Source: Aphelocoma coerulescens (taxonomy: Eukaryota; Chordata; Aves; Passeriformes; Corvidae). Taken from it: DNA of 64,000 nt. This document shows, piece after piece, positions 25,701 through 40,700 of the stretch. The DNA is taken from contig NC_091013.1 of NCBI RefSeq assembly GCF_041296385.1, forward strand, positions 32,435,001 through 32,499,000. Direction: 5' to 3'. Position 1 is the first letter of the stretch, and each line of letters starts with the position of its first letter. The notes beneath the pieces were generated by a model. It did not search any database and had not been told where the DNA came from. It worked only from the letters and a program-made list of their open reading frames with translations. The position numbers and the translations under genes were made by a program.

Positions 25701-28700
25701 CACCAGACAAAGCTGATGTCTTTGTGAGTGTGTGACACAACCCCAAGTTAGCTCATGTTGGTTAAAAGGGAGGAGGCATACAGCTAGTCTTTAAGCCAGA
25801 GCAGGAGCTTGAGCTCAACCCATAGGCTCAAGATACTCAGAAAGAGTGAAAATACAAGCTGCTCAGTCTCCACTAGTGTTTTTAAGCGTTCTGGATAATT
25901 CAAGTTAATGAGCCAGATGTATTTTACAACATATGCAAATGATTATGTCCACAGCCAAAGATATAAATTCAGTGGGAGGGAGGCATATCTGGGCTAGATA
26001 TATTGAGCATAAAGATTATGATAATCAGCATGTACTTGGTGATGTAGATGTCACACAAATCTGGCAATTATTATATGTACTTAGGGTTTCCCATGGGCAG
26101 GTCCCACCCACATGTGTTCCAGCTATAATTAACCAATACAGGTAGATGAAAGCAAGTGTATTTATGACAGTGTATGCTGAAATCGTATCTTCTAATGAAA
26201 CACGAACCTAAACTTGAAGCAGGGAAAGAAGAGCTGGTTGACTTGTGTAAGAATCATAGAAACATGGAAGATCGTGTCAAATTTAAGATAGATTGACTGC
26301 AAAGTCTCCCCTTTGCTAATTGAGTGATTAGGTGGGAAGAAGTGTAAACGTTGGCATGATACCACTTGTAAATCCACTCTCTATAATGACAAGGCCAAGT
26401 CATAGCCTGTGCTGTATGGCTGACTTGTGATGATAAATACAGAACCTTGAGTTTAAGCATGATCAGATGAAACAGCAATAAGCACAAATTTTTTTTGGTG
26501 TAATACAGTGACTGCAAAATGGTGTTTTGCACAGCATCAGATAACCCAGTTCTTCACAGCTGTGTTCAGACATGTCAAAATCTCTTAGCATAACTGGTCC
26601 TGATTACCTAATTTCTGTAGGAAGAAATCCCAAATACTACTCCGGAGTTCTATCCTGGTTTTGAGTAAATATGTTAAAATAAATATATTAGAATTGTCCA
26701 ACATGTTTTCAGACAAAACTGGAAGACTGTTTCAGTTGTGAGGCAGCTGGGAGGGTCCTACTGCATGTCAAAAAAATCAGAATTTTCAAGACACAGTATA
26801 CATCAGATCAGGCTAGTTTAAAGAGATATTTACCTATTGCCAAGGTCATTGCTTTGAGTTTGTCTCTGACTAATTTCACTACCATGCTCTTTTGGAGTGG
26901 GGTAGAACGACAACACAGTACTGAACGGCATCGCTTGGCCAGTGCAAGAAATTTATCTTCTAGCATGGGTTCCAGGGCATAAGCTAGAGTCCTTCCATCA
27001 ATCACTAGGCCCAAGCTGGAAAGCACAGAGGAAGAGGGTGGATAGAGAGGGGTGAACCCAACAGTCATGTTTCCAGTAGCTCCGTCTATTGTGTTGTTTG
27101 AAAATTTAGACTCTACGCATTGCAGACACTGCTCCAGCAAGACAGCACATGTCTCCTGAAAAAAAATTCAAAATACAAATGCTTGAGAGAAAAGAACATG
27201 TATTCAAAGGCTTCTGTTTGCTATATGTTTAGGCATAACTAATGTGGGGAATGTATTATTTGTTGCACTGTTAAAAGTTTTAATTTCTAATAATCTTCTT
27301 TTCTACTTGTTCTGAACACATTTAGTTCTTGCACAAGGTATGACAACAAAAAAGAGTAGAAAGGCTTAAAATCTAATTCTTCTTTAACATGCACTTTTGT
27401 ACGCTAAATTAATTTCTTTTAGCTCCTTCTCAGAATAACAGTGCTGGGAAATGATATATAATTGGTACCAGTTAACTATGGTGATGAACACCATTATGGT
27501 GATGAACACCATGTATACGCCCACAACTCAGATCAAAGAGTTATGCATTGTTAAAGGCCAATTAAAGGTTATTTAAGCTGAAATCTCTCTGCTAGCCATA
27601 CTCAGCTAGAAGATGTTAGTGAGAATACATGAGCATTCAAAAGAAGTGCTATCGGTCTTACAGCAAAGTATGACTAAAAAGAAAAACCACAGAAAATTAA
27701 TTTACCAGTTCAGTTGATACATCCAAGAATGGAAAATGCTGTTATCATTTCTTCCTTTTTGAAAGAAATTGGAACTGAATACTGATGGCCTACCTCTCCT
27801 CTGCTGATCTGAAGTCCAATTTTATCACCCCATAAAAGGACTACAGCACTATCAGTCTGGTTCCTTGTATGTTAGACCGTATCAGTAAACTCTTTGTGAC
27901 TGCTTGCAAAAAGTTGAGCACAGGAAAGATCAGTAATTCAGAAGGATTAGAAAAGCTCTGTTAGGAAGCAAGGCATTACTGTAGATGTAGTTTTCTGCCT
28001 CTCAGTGTTAGCATCGGAATTTAAATATTGCTTCTCTCTCCAGAGAAAAAGCCACCTGAGAAAACATGAATGACTGAGTTATCTAAATACTACATTTCAG
28101 TGGCTTAAAATAAAGCACAAATTCTCAATAGGTTATCAATTGCTTTCTTTCTCAACATGTTTTAATAACAGGTTGCTTTTTAGACCCATTAGTGCCAATA
28201 AACAGAATTAGGGATGTTTCGAGAATGCATACCGAAGACACTGATTAATGCTGCTATGGCATATTTTCATTCATGTGGAGTTCACTATACACAGTTACAT
28301 GTTTTCAGTATGTTTATGATAGATGAGATTAAGGTTTAGAAGCATCCTTCACTGAAAAGTATTCAAAGACATGTCCTACCTGAAAATTATAGATGAAGCA
28401 GGAAAAGAAGAAAAAAAAAAAAAAGAGGAAAAGGAAAAAAGCCATCAAACTTTAAATTGTACAAGTTGAAAACAGAGCAAAACTAGTTCATTAGTAAACT
28501 TGTATAGTGGATCTGCTTACTGGTGATTCAGCATTCAAAGTGATGATTTCTTCATCATGATCTAGTAGCTTGCAGGCATATGCAATATTAACAGCTGTTT
28601 CTTGCTTGTCTCCAGTAAGAACCCAAATCTGCAACCCAGCTTTGCGCAAGCGTGCAATGGTTTCTGGAACACCATCCTGCAAACGGTCCTCTATGCCAGT

Positions 28701-31700
28701 TGCACCTAAGTACATAAAAAAAGCGCAAAATATTCCATATTAAATGAACACTTAGGGTTCCCCAGAAATTTTAAGATTAGATTTAAGAAAAACCAAACCC
28801 CAAAACAACCAGCAGTCACTTTTACTGGGAAACAGCTAAACTACCAATGCTTACAAGATTTGGGCAGCTTTTTGGGGGTATTGAGGAAGAAAGAGAGGAA
28901 AGTAGCTGTGGTAAACATTTGCATCAACAATAAACAACAAATCCAGAATTCAAAATTTTAAAAGCAACCAGATGCCACTCCTAGTCCCAGAGGTTCACAA
29001 GGCTGATTGTCTCTATGCTCTAGATCTGCATCATTTCTGCTCAATGTTGCTAGAGAAGGTATTGGTTCTTGGAGATCTTTTCAGTTCCTAAGGGTCTTAG
29101 CTGCCTTTTCTCCATGAGAAGAGAGTGGGTCGCAAGAAATTCCTCTCTTGAAGGGGAATAACAGCAGGACTGCATCTTGGCAACAGCATATTAAGCTGCA
29201 GACATAAACCTTTTTATGCCTTGTTGCTACTCCTTGCTCTTGCAGAAAGACAGTGGTGGCCAAATGAGATATAGCAGAGAATAAATCATAAATCTGTTGA
29301 TCATGATGTGAGAGTAAAATGTGTATTTTCATGCTTTCAGTGCATCTTTCTACCTGTTTTTTAGACACTGGGTATCTATTCTATGCTTACATGAATCAGT
29401 TGACTGAGATGAGATTTTCATATATATGAAAAGTGGCAAAAAGCCACTCAGGACCAAGCTCAGTGTCACCATTGCTACATCAGTGCTCTACTGAATGTCA
29501 GAGAGACTTCAGTGTGAGGAAATGCAAGCCCTGCTACTAGCAAATGAGGAAGTGACAGACAAGCAAGTTACCTGTAACAAGAAGAAAAACAAAATCAACT
29601 TTTCTCAGCTAATTATTACTCCTATGGTTGTTCCTTGAAAAAAACCCAATTAACAATAGAAGTCCACTTAAGTCTGAGCACCCAGTCATTTACATGAAAA
29701 CACATTCTTAGGGCAGTGTTGGGAAAGCTACTGCTATCCAAACAAAGAAAAATATATTCCAGACTAAATTTTTATTCCCACAACCTAATGATGACTGATC
29801 ATTGCAAACTACAAACCACAGTATGAGCTTCTTGGGGAATGACTGAACTGATAGTTTACTGCTGGCCAGAGCTCACTTATTTGTCTAGCAGCTCAATTTC
29901 ACTTTTTTTTTTCTTTTTTCCACCTCAGACTGCAGGCAGAGCCAACAGGTACACCCATGGTGAGATCTTGATTACTCTGGGCTGAACTAGGCAACTCATG
30001 CCCCCCTTTTAAGTCAGGGGAGAGAACCAGACACTTCAAGGGCATTATTCACCTAATCCTAAAGTGGATATCTAAGTCAGACCAAATGAACTATATTTTT
30101 TTTGACTCTCCATTTTATGTTATATGTTATATGGTTATATGTTGAGCCCTGGAGATCTGCAGTAAATTCATTAAAAATTGGGTGAGGTGGATCTGTCTCC
30201 CAGAGACAAGCAGGCTGGCAATTAGTGAAGGTTGTTTTCTCCAACAGTGTTATGGCTGTCCCACTTTCTTTGCCAGAGAAAGCAGTTGGATGCATGGAGT
30301 ACTAGTGTATATACGTACATTCTAGAATCCCAGTGCTTTCAACATCTCAACTCAAAAGACTATGACTTAGCTCTTGCAATACTTTTTACATACGCTGATT
30401 TTAACTGCAAACCCTTGGCACAGAATACACAGGCCCTGAGTGCATGTGCTGAACCTGATGTATATGAAAGTTGATGCCTCTCACAGATGCAGTCTATGAG
30501 CTTTGCTTTATGCGTGTCTCTGGTGTCCCTGGAGTCATGGAAATCTCTGACATGTTAAAGTGGCACTGAGCTAATGAAATTCTGTAGACAGCTTGGGCCA
30601 AATCCTTCTCTTGTTTAGAGCGGCAGTTCCCATTTATGATATTGTGTCAAATTCATCCCTGGTATTACTCCACTTATTTCACTAGTGATAAAATTATGGC
30701 AGGAGCAAGGAAAACAGGGTATGTCTTTTATGTTAATTATATCCTATTCCTTCGTGGTGCTGCACATGACAGCCATGATAAAGTCCCACGGAAGCCAATT
30801 TCTATACTGTCAGAAACAATTTAAGGGAAAGAACGGATTTCATAGCCAAGCTTTCAGAATTTTTATTACATTTTAATTTCATGTCCAGCTCTCATTTCAT
30901 TACCTAGCAGATGCAGATTCTTCTCTATCCGCAGTGCTGATTGAAACAGAAGTTCTTCCCGATTTTCAATAGAGGATTCTGCTTCCAAATGAGTTTTTAA
31001 CCAACAGCCATACTCTTCCTTGCTGAGAACCTATTACAAAGAGTATGTTAGGGCACAGGCAACATGATGCAAAGGCATTCATCCTTTACTGAATAAAATG
31101 AAAAAGAAGTTATGAATCAAGAACAATAAAATAATAAACACCTTCAGTAATCTTTGTCAAGACTGCTTAAAAGCAAACTAAAAGCCTGCATTTACTTACT
31201 CTTTTTGCAATACAGAGGGTCCGCAGCCCATCTACAGCATAAAGATTAAGGTAATTCTGGGTTTTGCTTCGGATTTTTTTTTGATGTTTGCCCCGAGGGT
31301 CATCTAGATAAGAATAAAAACATAAATTACTCATTGAAAAATAACAGCAGCTGAATTGCCTCAGAGAATAAAAACTTCTATACAGTACTTACTGTACCAG
31401 CACTTTATAACTGATACTTTTAAAGAGCTATTGATATTTCCTGGGAAACTCAAATAAAACATTCCATTAAAAAAAAAATATCTTTTTGTTCTCTTTTCTG
31501 TCCTCTCTTCAAAAAAGTCACTGCGAATGTACGTGAGAAAGACCTTTTTTTTTTTTACTCCTTAAGTATTTCTTTTGCCTGAATATTTTGAGAAATCATG
31601 ATAATCTTCACAGCAAACAATGCTGTCAGAAATAGAAGTATGATTTTAAATACACTAGTAGCAAATGCTTTTCCGCTTCTCCACAGCTCATCATGTGCAG

Positions 31701-34700
31701 AAAAACTACACTTAAAAATAGCACTCAGTTTTCCACCAAGGCTAGTATCTTGAAAGAAGTGGAAACAGTGCTCTGTTGTGTGTATCTAAGTGCATGAAGA
31801 TCCTTTTGTCTGTTAGTGCTGTACTGATACTTCCTCTCAGCCTGAATCAACACACCAAGTTCTTGGTATGACTGTGATTTCATTTAGAGGAGAGTTAGCA
31901 CTTGCAGACCTCACAGCTAGCTTCTACCTCAGATGCATCAGCAAAACTTCCACTTAGCTTTACCCTTCACTTAAAGCCATGTGTAACCACTCAAAACAAG
32001 GAGTGAGCATCTGTTTCTTTTCTCTCTTGAGCTGGGACTGGTGCAATGTGCTCACTGTGATCAACATAGAGTAATAAATATGATGGCAGCACATTTTGTT
32101 CTTATTACATGAAATGATGTCTCCAAAAATTAAAAACAAGCAATAATGCAGTTTTTTTATTATCTAGGATAAAGACAAGTTCATGAAAAAGGTACTGCAG
32201 TAGTAATATTAAATAATATGAATTTCAAGGTTAGCACTAAAGTAAACGTACAAGCTGGTAAATTTTTAGATTGGAACCATTGAGTGAGAATGACTGGTAC
32301 CTTCTGGCAGGTTTTCCTATTCCCTGATGTGATACACTTTTTTTACTAAAGTCTGAATATTTTCAGGAGATGTAGAATCATTTCAGGATATAATTCTGTA
32401 ATTGGAGCTGTTCCGAAGTATAATATTTGAGTTACTGGTACTTGCACAGTAACCAGTCACTGAGTCAGGTGACCACTCCTCACCAGAAGCACCTCAAGAG
32501 ACCTACTCCTCACTCCTCACTCTGAGCACCTCAAGAGACCTACTAAGTACTCAATTCAGCACTGAGTGTGCTCACGTCCATACTGAGAGCCTGTGGGCAC
32601 TATACCATTATATTAAGCACTTAATACAGGTATATAAATTAGATGGCATAAGTATCTTACAGTTTATACTTTTCAGTGCCCATTTACCCAGTGTGCACTC
32701 ATACTGAATTTGATCCTGCTATATGTTGACTGCATACATATATATATCTGTCTGTCTATAAAGCTACACAGCATTCAGCACTTCCATATTTATACAGCAG
32801 CAGAGTATGTAATTGGGCATTCAGATGCTCCACCACAAACACACACGTATTGATTTTGTCAAAATAAGGGAACTGTGAGTTTGGAATCCCAATATTCTGG
32901 TTTTTGTTCCATTTATCTCAACCATGTATCAGAACATTTTACTCACTGTAAAGCTATTTTTTCACCTTTAAAGACTCTTCTATCCTCTCTAGGTCTGCAA
33001 AGCTGGGAGTATACATATGCAGTTGTTCCCAAGGGACTCTCTGAAGACTGTGTATTTCCAACGTGTTCATTTCAGTTCCGTCTCTGATTAAGCTCATGTG
33101 GTGAATACTGACTGGTAGGAATATTCTCATGGGCCTGTCCATCTACCTGTTAATACTACCTATGCTATCACTGTTTGTTTCAAAGGGACAATATAGATAT
33201 ATTATTCCCGAAGGACATCCCTACAAGTATTATTTGCAATTGGAAAGCCCTTTCTGACATTATATATGGAAATATGCATATAAGGAACCACCAGCCTAAT
33301 ACAGTTTCACTTAGCTACTTTTCCATTAGTGTGTTATAACCTTTATGTCACATGTGACTTTGCTGCGTAACGCAAGAATTTTTTCTTCTGGGAGAAGTAC
33401 TGCAGCAAACCTTCTTTGAGGTTTCTTGTATTAGTGAGCCATCTTTTTAACTTAAACAATAAAGCAGGTAAGCCTTCTTCCTAATTTATTGTGATACATT
33501 AACATTCTAGAGAAAAATGCCATATTTTTTGCATATCCCACATGAAATTGTCTTATGAGAGTGGCTATTTCAGTGGCTCACTGACTTCAAATGATGCAAA
33601 CTTCAATAGGTGCTTAATCACATCAAAAGCTGTTTCTATCCCTTTAAGGTTAAGTGGTGTTAATCACTTCAGATCTGTCTGAATACCACAGGTGTTAATG
33701 CAGTAATCATAATGTCAAATGCTCATACCTCCTTCAATGAACAAAGACAGCAACTCTCTACAAGTAGAGATGTGCATACTACAGAATTTCTGTGCAAATT
33801 CTCAGTTCCAGCATGTCGCTCTTCCACCAGCGTACCAGTGACAGCTAAACCCCCTTTTATCTGTTCATGTGCCTCATCAGTCCTACCCTGAGATTTATCT
33901 CATGCTCAGAAGCTAGAAGGGGGGAAGGAATCTCTTGCAGACAAAACCCAGTTGTGGAGATTCTTTTTAGCTGGGATGCAGTGTCTGCTCTGAGCAGTGT
34001 GACCACACGCACCATGTCAGTGAAAAAACAGCAAGGAAGTCTTCTCCAGAAGAAAGACAGAGAGCTAGTGGCCTTCTGCTTCTTCATTTCTTTCCATAAT
34101 CTTGAGCTGCAGGAAGCCAGCACAGTCATTGTTTTCTCAATGACTTACGTTCACAGATCCTGTGTTAGCTGGGTATTGACTCAAACAGTAACTTTCTTAT
34201 TTATGAACACAGTGACTGTTGAGATAAAGTAAAAGCAATACACTCTTGGGAATAATTTCAAGGCTTTTGGAAATCTGTTTGCTATCAGAATACACCAGGT
34301 TCCACAGTCTTAACTAGATATCCAAGCAGAGCAAATGGAGTCAATTCATAATCTTTTTAAATTTCAAAGCTCACGATGATTTATACTTTTCTATAAGACA
34401 CAAGGAAGCTAAAACATAATACTTCTGCTTCTGATTTTAGGCTGTTTTTCATGTCATATTCTAAAATACTCTTCCTCCAAAACAGGAATCTTTGTTTCAT
34501 GTCATGTGATGTCTGAGCTGGGAGATTACAGACATGCCTTGATCCTTCAGTCTAAGGGCAAAAGTCTCAAGACACACACTTGACTAGCATGCAGTTCACA
34601 TGTCCCTGAAGCACTAAGAGAGCAAAAACCAAGCTCTGGGATTAGTTGTCATGTCCTTTCACTTTTTAGTAATTTCCTTGAAATGATAAATGACTGAATT

Positions 34701-37700
34701 CTCGTAGCATTACATCTCCTCTCACACTCATGTTCCATCATCACCAGTGAACTGGATGACAACAAAGACAGATCCCACAATATGGATAACAGCCACGGCA
34801 TAAATCTTTTGAGGCCTCCTCTACATCCACTGACACTAGGATACTGCAGGCAGACAGTGAATTCAGTTCCAGGTGTGAAAGACACTCAAGAGAAATGTCA
34901 AATGTTTTTTCAGACAGATCTGCTGAAACTCACAGAATTACTGAAGCTGGGAGGGGCTTAAGAAGACTAGAAAAAAAGGGGAACTGCTTGCAAAACCAAA
35001 ACACACCAGAACTCATAGTTCAATCTGGGCTAAAAAAACCCCAAACAAACAAAAGCCCAAACCAAAACAAAAAACCTCCTGCACAATTTCATGACCACTT
35101 TCAATTCATTTGCTTGTAATGATGGTGGCATCTGTACTTGTCCAGCTACAGACATTGCTCATTCCCACACTGACCTTCAGGAACTGTGCTTCTTCTTCTC
35201 TGACGTACATCACCACTGATAACGTCGTCAATTTTTTATTTTCTAACTGGCCTTACTGTTTTTACCTAGGTGGGTTCTAGACCAGCCTGAAATTTCCCTG
35301 AAAATTCCTTGATCCATTGAGTCTACTGTGAATGGACACTGCAGCTTCGAACACTGTCTGTTATATGGTGACAAAAAAAATTTAAGACTTGGCATAAAGT
35401 ATTTTTTTCTTTTCTAAATGCTTAGTTCTTATTCTGAGAACTAATTTGCAATCAATATTTCCTAGGTATTGGAAATTTTCAGTGCTATTAGTAGTTTGGA
35501 AGGAAAGAAGTTTCCATAGATGCTCTACATGCCTTCTGTCATATCAGATCTTTGCTAAAAAATTATTCATGAATACTTTGTTGTTAGTTAAGGACAAGTT
35601 CTTGATATTTTTGGCTGAGCTTTGATTTATATGGCTGTAACCAGAAAACTAATGCCAACATTTTTCTGTGTTTCGTTAAACTAAAGCTACACAGTGTAAG
35701 CCTTTCACAATTTTTTACTCCAATTCATGTCAAAGTAACCACAAAGTCAATGCATTAGTGAAACATGGGAAGTACCTCTAGCACTTTGGGGCTCTGTCCA
35801 TTCATATTGGGGTAATCTTTAAACACTGGATGAAATTCAGTGTTGAAAATACAGTAAATTAGATGCAAACTGATTAATGCAAACTGGAACCCCTGTGTCT
35901 CCTCTAACTTCTGAAAGCTTACAGGATTCTTCTTGAAACCAACTGATTACATGTAGCTATTTAAGGTTGTCCCTGCTCCCTAGGACATTTGGGTGCTGGA
36001 GAATTCCCCATGCTTTAGGGAAATTCCATGTTCACAGCTACATGTCTATTGCTTACTAGTCAACTATGTATTTGAAGCCAAGATTCCTTGTCTGAACAGC
36101 ATCTCTCCATCTTTTGCCACAACCTTTCTGTTTTGATGGCTGACTGAGTCACATTGCACTTTAACATTATAGTTATAATGTAAATATAAATATAAATGTG
36201 CTGATTAATGCAACATATTGCATCAAAAGGACGTAAGCACTTAAAAATGAAACTGAGGGAAGCAGCAATAAGAAGTATTTCAGTTTCATATAAAATACTC
36301 AACTGTCCAAGAACTGCCAGGCAGGTTTTTCTAAAGAAATGTAAATTGCTTTGGCAGAGTTGCAAAAAATTCCTTTAAAATAAAGTTTTCTAGTAGGAGA
36401 TCTTCTACAGAAATTATCTTCACTCATTCTTGTGAGGTAAGGAACCAGCAATTAGTTACAGAACATTTGCTATAATTACAGAGTATTATAAAAGAAGGGT
36501 AATGGTTGCCACTCTACCAAATGAAAGCAGGCAAGTTTACTTGCTAGACAAGGCAGTGAGATCTTCAGAAACTAATTGCCTCCCAACCCCCCCCAAAGGT
36601 AAGTAAGAGGTGTACCTGAAGAGCAGGGCAGAAGAAGATCCATAACAACTGAATCTGCTCCTTTAGTGTAAACATTTATTTCATCTGTGAGAGGATGTCT
36701 GACCACTACTGACATCCTCTTCCTGACGGAATCAAAGCCCAACGTATGTAATACTTCAAAGCTTAAGGTTCCCAGGTGAGGTAGCTCCACTGATACCTGG
36801 TCAGACAGCCTTCCAACCAGAGAACAGCTGTATGCCCTTGCTGCATAGACAAGGGCAGCTTCATCTGGACTCTCTGCTTCGTAACGGAGTTCTCCTTCCT
36901 CAGGTGCACTCCCCCCAGCTGTCCTGCCTTGCTGGGAGCTGTAGCCATTGTTATTCATCTGTGCAGAGTATGCCAGCTTCTCTTCCAGTTTTAATAAAGT
37001 GCTATCCGTAGATGTAGATGAAAGCACGCTTAAACCAAATCTGTGCAGTGATTTGCTTGTAGCTAGACTAGATGAACTGCTGCTGTTAGATCCAGAGGTC
37101 AAGCGACTTGGAGTGAATCTTCGTATGAAGTCTTCAATGGTTTTTACTGGAGATTTTAGTAAAAATCGGTCTCTAACCTTGAGAAGAACAAAACGCACCA
37201 ATGAACAAATGCCAAAGAAAAGCTGTACAAGAATTCTGACACTGATAGCCAGTCTAAGCATCTCCAAATAAAGAATAAAATTTCTTTGACAGCAAAAAGT
37301 AATGGTATTTGTATTTTGAGAAAGGAAAGTAAATGGACAACACTGACTCAACAACAACAAAAAAACTTACTAGAACTTCAAAATTGTATCTGTGTGTGAA
37401 AGAGCATATGTATGTATTAAAACATTTTTTTCTTCTTTCACCTCCTCAGATATGACTGATGGATAGTCTATCAATATTGCACCACCACCATCAGCAGTGC
37501 ATACTAAAAGCTACCATTAATATGAAACCTTGTCATCCCTTGTGCATATTCAGTGAAGGTAGTGAAAAAAAGTTAATGCAATATTTTTTTGTTGAGAAGG
37601 GTGGTATCTTGTAGAAGTAAAGTTTAGTGAGAATATGCCAATGTTGAAAATATTAAGTGAAGTTTAATGAGAATATACTAATGTTGAAAATATTCTCAAA

Positions 37701-40700
37701 GACAACGTTGCGATAAGTAATTTTCCCCGTCTCTTTCAGCATTGAACCATTTTGCTTCAGACATATCATTCATTTCAGTTCAAACAAATCTGTTCCAAAG
37801 ATACAGTAGTATTAATAGTAATAGCATATTCTTAGTAATATATATTATATTATATTATATTATATTATATTATATTATATTATATTATATTATATTATAT
37901 TATATTATATTATATTATATTATATTATTATTATATTATATTATTGTGTAACAGTGTAGCATTCCTGAAACAGCAGAACTGAGCATTCTCCAAATGTTTC
38001 CTTGGCACAAACCCACATAATTTTGCAGACTAGTTCACTTTTTATTCCAATCTGGAACAGAAGCGAAGTGCAGAATTTTCTCCAGAATGGAAATTCCAGC
38101 TGCTGGTGAGCTTTAATATTACATTCCATTATAGTTTTGTCTTACAGATCATCTTGGGATTGCGTTCTTGAAATTCTCATTCATCAATGACACTAGTTAA
38201 GGCCAATTTAAGCAGTAACGATCATTATTTCTCATAATGAGCTTAAGATGCATCTTTTACATAATTTCAAAGTTTTAAGTGATGTTTTTCAAGTATGTTT
38301 CTCTTTTTAGACTTCTAAAGAATGTCTCAGCTTTTTCTTAATTTAATCCATACATATGAAATATTTATTCACTGACAGCTTATATCCCTTTCTGGTAAGT
38401 TTTGCACATTTGCAAATTAGTTTCCACACATACTTGTATATTTATGCTTATTAAATGAGTAAGTTACAGTACAAGAAATCAGGAGAGTTTCAGAAGTATC
38501 TTGAAATTGTTGATGAAAGCATATCTTGCCACAGAGGCCAATGAAATAGCTGACAACATACTCTATTCGGCCAATGCATTATTAAACTCACTCAAGTCAC
38601 ACAGTGGTTCTACGAGTCATCTCACAACTCGTTCTAGTTGTTTCTCACTAGAACAGGAGGTTTTCATTTCCCTAGCTTACAAGATAAATTAGTACCAAGG
38701 CAAAAGTAGCCTGAACTCTCTTTTCCTTTTTCTTTACCTTACCTTCTGTCGGGGCTGATTTGGTGCAGTAACCACAACTGTGTTACATATAGTCAAAGCT
38801 ATGAAGAAGTCAAATATGTCACATAGTTCTGGACTCAGATGGGATAATGGCTGTTCATGGCTCCTCATGACCTCTAGATGCTTTGCACATTCATTCACCT
38901 TTTCTAACAACCTTGGGTCAGGTGTGATGTCCTTCTCCTAGTAACAAATACCAGTGATTAATATCCGTGTTTCTACATGTTTCCAAAGCAGCAACAAGCA
39001 ATTAAGGCATCCAATGCAGTGTCAATATCAAGAGTTTTGTGGTGGCCTTACACCACAGAGTAGAGGTGGAGAGAACTGTAACACACCCATTCTAGACAAT
39101 AAACAGTTAACAGTGAGCCTACTGGTAGAAATTATGTGAAATATTTATAGTAGCAATATTTATCTACTTTGGAGGTAGTGGATAGGAGAAGGGTTACATA
39201 CTAAATTTTCTCCCTCTTTCCTGTTTAATTCAAGACATTTATTATCTAATACTGAAGTATGGTACACTGCAGAGACCAAAAGTGTGGAAAAAATAGACAG
39301 CAATGACATTTAAAGTTTGGCTTCACATCAGCACAGGAAAATGAAACCATCTTCAATTGTTTGTTAGAGAACAACAACCATCCACACATTTGAAGTTAAT
39401 TCATGAGGGTTTTTTACATTGAAACACTGAGCACTTTCAACTCTATTTCATCAGTATTTTCTAGTTATTTAATATAATTCTTGTCAGAGCAAACCCTGGT
39501 ATTTTGTAACACAGAGGGAGGCAAGGATACAAAAGATTAAAAGATAAACTGATCTAAGCCTCTTTTCTCAGCAGAATTTTATCTCTTGATGCACAGCAGC
39601 TGATGAATATGGGCAACCACACAACCCCACGTATAAAAACTGCAGCTTGGAATTTTATCAAAAGAGCTTACTCCTGTCTGAAATCAAGAAGTGCCACCAG
39701 TGAAAACAGCATCTTTCTTGGTCTATATTTGTAATTTGCTCTAAGGGTGAATTTGTGTCAACAGTGCAACAATGCAAAACCCCTAAATGGACACGACTTG
39801 GCTCCTCTCCCCTCTTATTACCATTCATCTCATGTAAAACTTACACAGAATTACAGCAGTATAAAACAAACCAAATGAAGTTGTAAGGACATAAAGCCAC
39901 CAACATTTTGAAATGTAAAGATGTTTACTTTTTAAAATACAACACATGCAGTCGATGGATAACCACTGAAACACACTAAGAACTATGCTATGGTGTATGT
40001 CAACAGTATCTAAGACTTGGAATACGTGGTGTCCACCCCAGCACTTGATAGTTTTAAAATCCCCTGACAAAAGAGAAAAGAAGAGGCATATGCAGAGCAT
40101 CACCTCAATGCTATTCTCAGCTTCTGCAGATAAAAGACATACATTTTCTCTTCAAAATCAAAGTATAACTAAAACAAACGTTTCAGATTGTCTTTACCTC
40201 CAGCTTGTTCCCACAGACAAGGCATTTAGATTAGATCTATGCCAACACTTGATTGTTTTTGTACAAACAGCTGTGACCACAGAAGTAAAAACACCAAGAT
40301 GAAATCTATAAAGAGGCACACAATGCGCTACAGATTTCTTTACCTTTTCAGGACATGGTTCTATTACAAGATACAGGACACTGTGCATTTAGTTCTCATG
40401 ACTTACCATTGGGCTACTGAATGCAGTGTGTTTCGAGAGTATGCTTGCTCTTTTTGCTTCAGCTCTGCTACCTGTGCGCCGGTGGGTTTTGGTGCTCTGG
40501 CTCCTGTGTATCACTTTGATGCTCTGATGGCTACAGATACTGTCACGCTGGGACAGAGTTCCTCCTTTTGGGGCTGCCTCTTCTTCCTCAGAATCAGGTT
40601 CTTGGTACATTGCTAAGCGTTTGGCTATCAGTAAAAATAAAAAGGGACAGATGTTGAATATGTTAAAAGTGGCTTAGAAAGAGGGAGAGGTGACTTTTTT

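Larger units (their letters stand above)
31304..36615 (-). other. ATP10A: ATP10A intron between window exons 8 and 9 (5.3 kb)
   Basis: Contains a 19-bp motif repeated at 32489-32507 and 32526-32544, a possible decayed CR1 tail (34929-34972) and a C8 run at 36587-36594 close to the donor. No nested gene recognised. Confidence 0.8.
37178..38742 (-). other. ATP10A: ATP10A intron between window exons 7 and 8 (1.6 kb)
   Basis: Contains a diverged 40-bp tandem duplication (37621-37700) and the TATAT pentanucleotide array (37837-37945). Confidence 0.85.

Noticed and set aside
26246..26300. Possible CR1 tail (agaatcatagaaac on the + strand)
   Set aside because: Only the terminal octamer-like word fits; the following sequence does not resemble CR1.
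33857..34232. Overlapping 121- and 90-codon frames on opposite strands
   Set aside because: No similarity to ATP10A or any family I know, and located mid-intron with no flanking splice pattern.
36572..36615. Continuation of the N-domain frame past the chosen donor
   Set aside because: The extra residues end in a Gly/Trp-rich stretch and a stop. Phase with the next conserved exon requires splicing at 36616.
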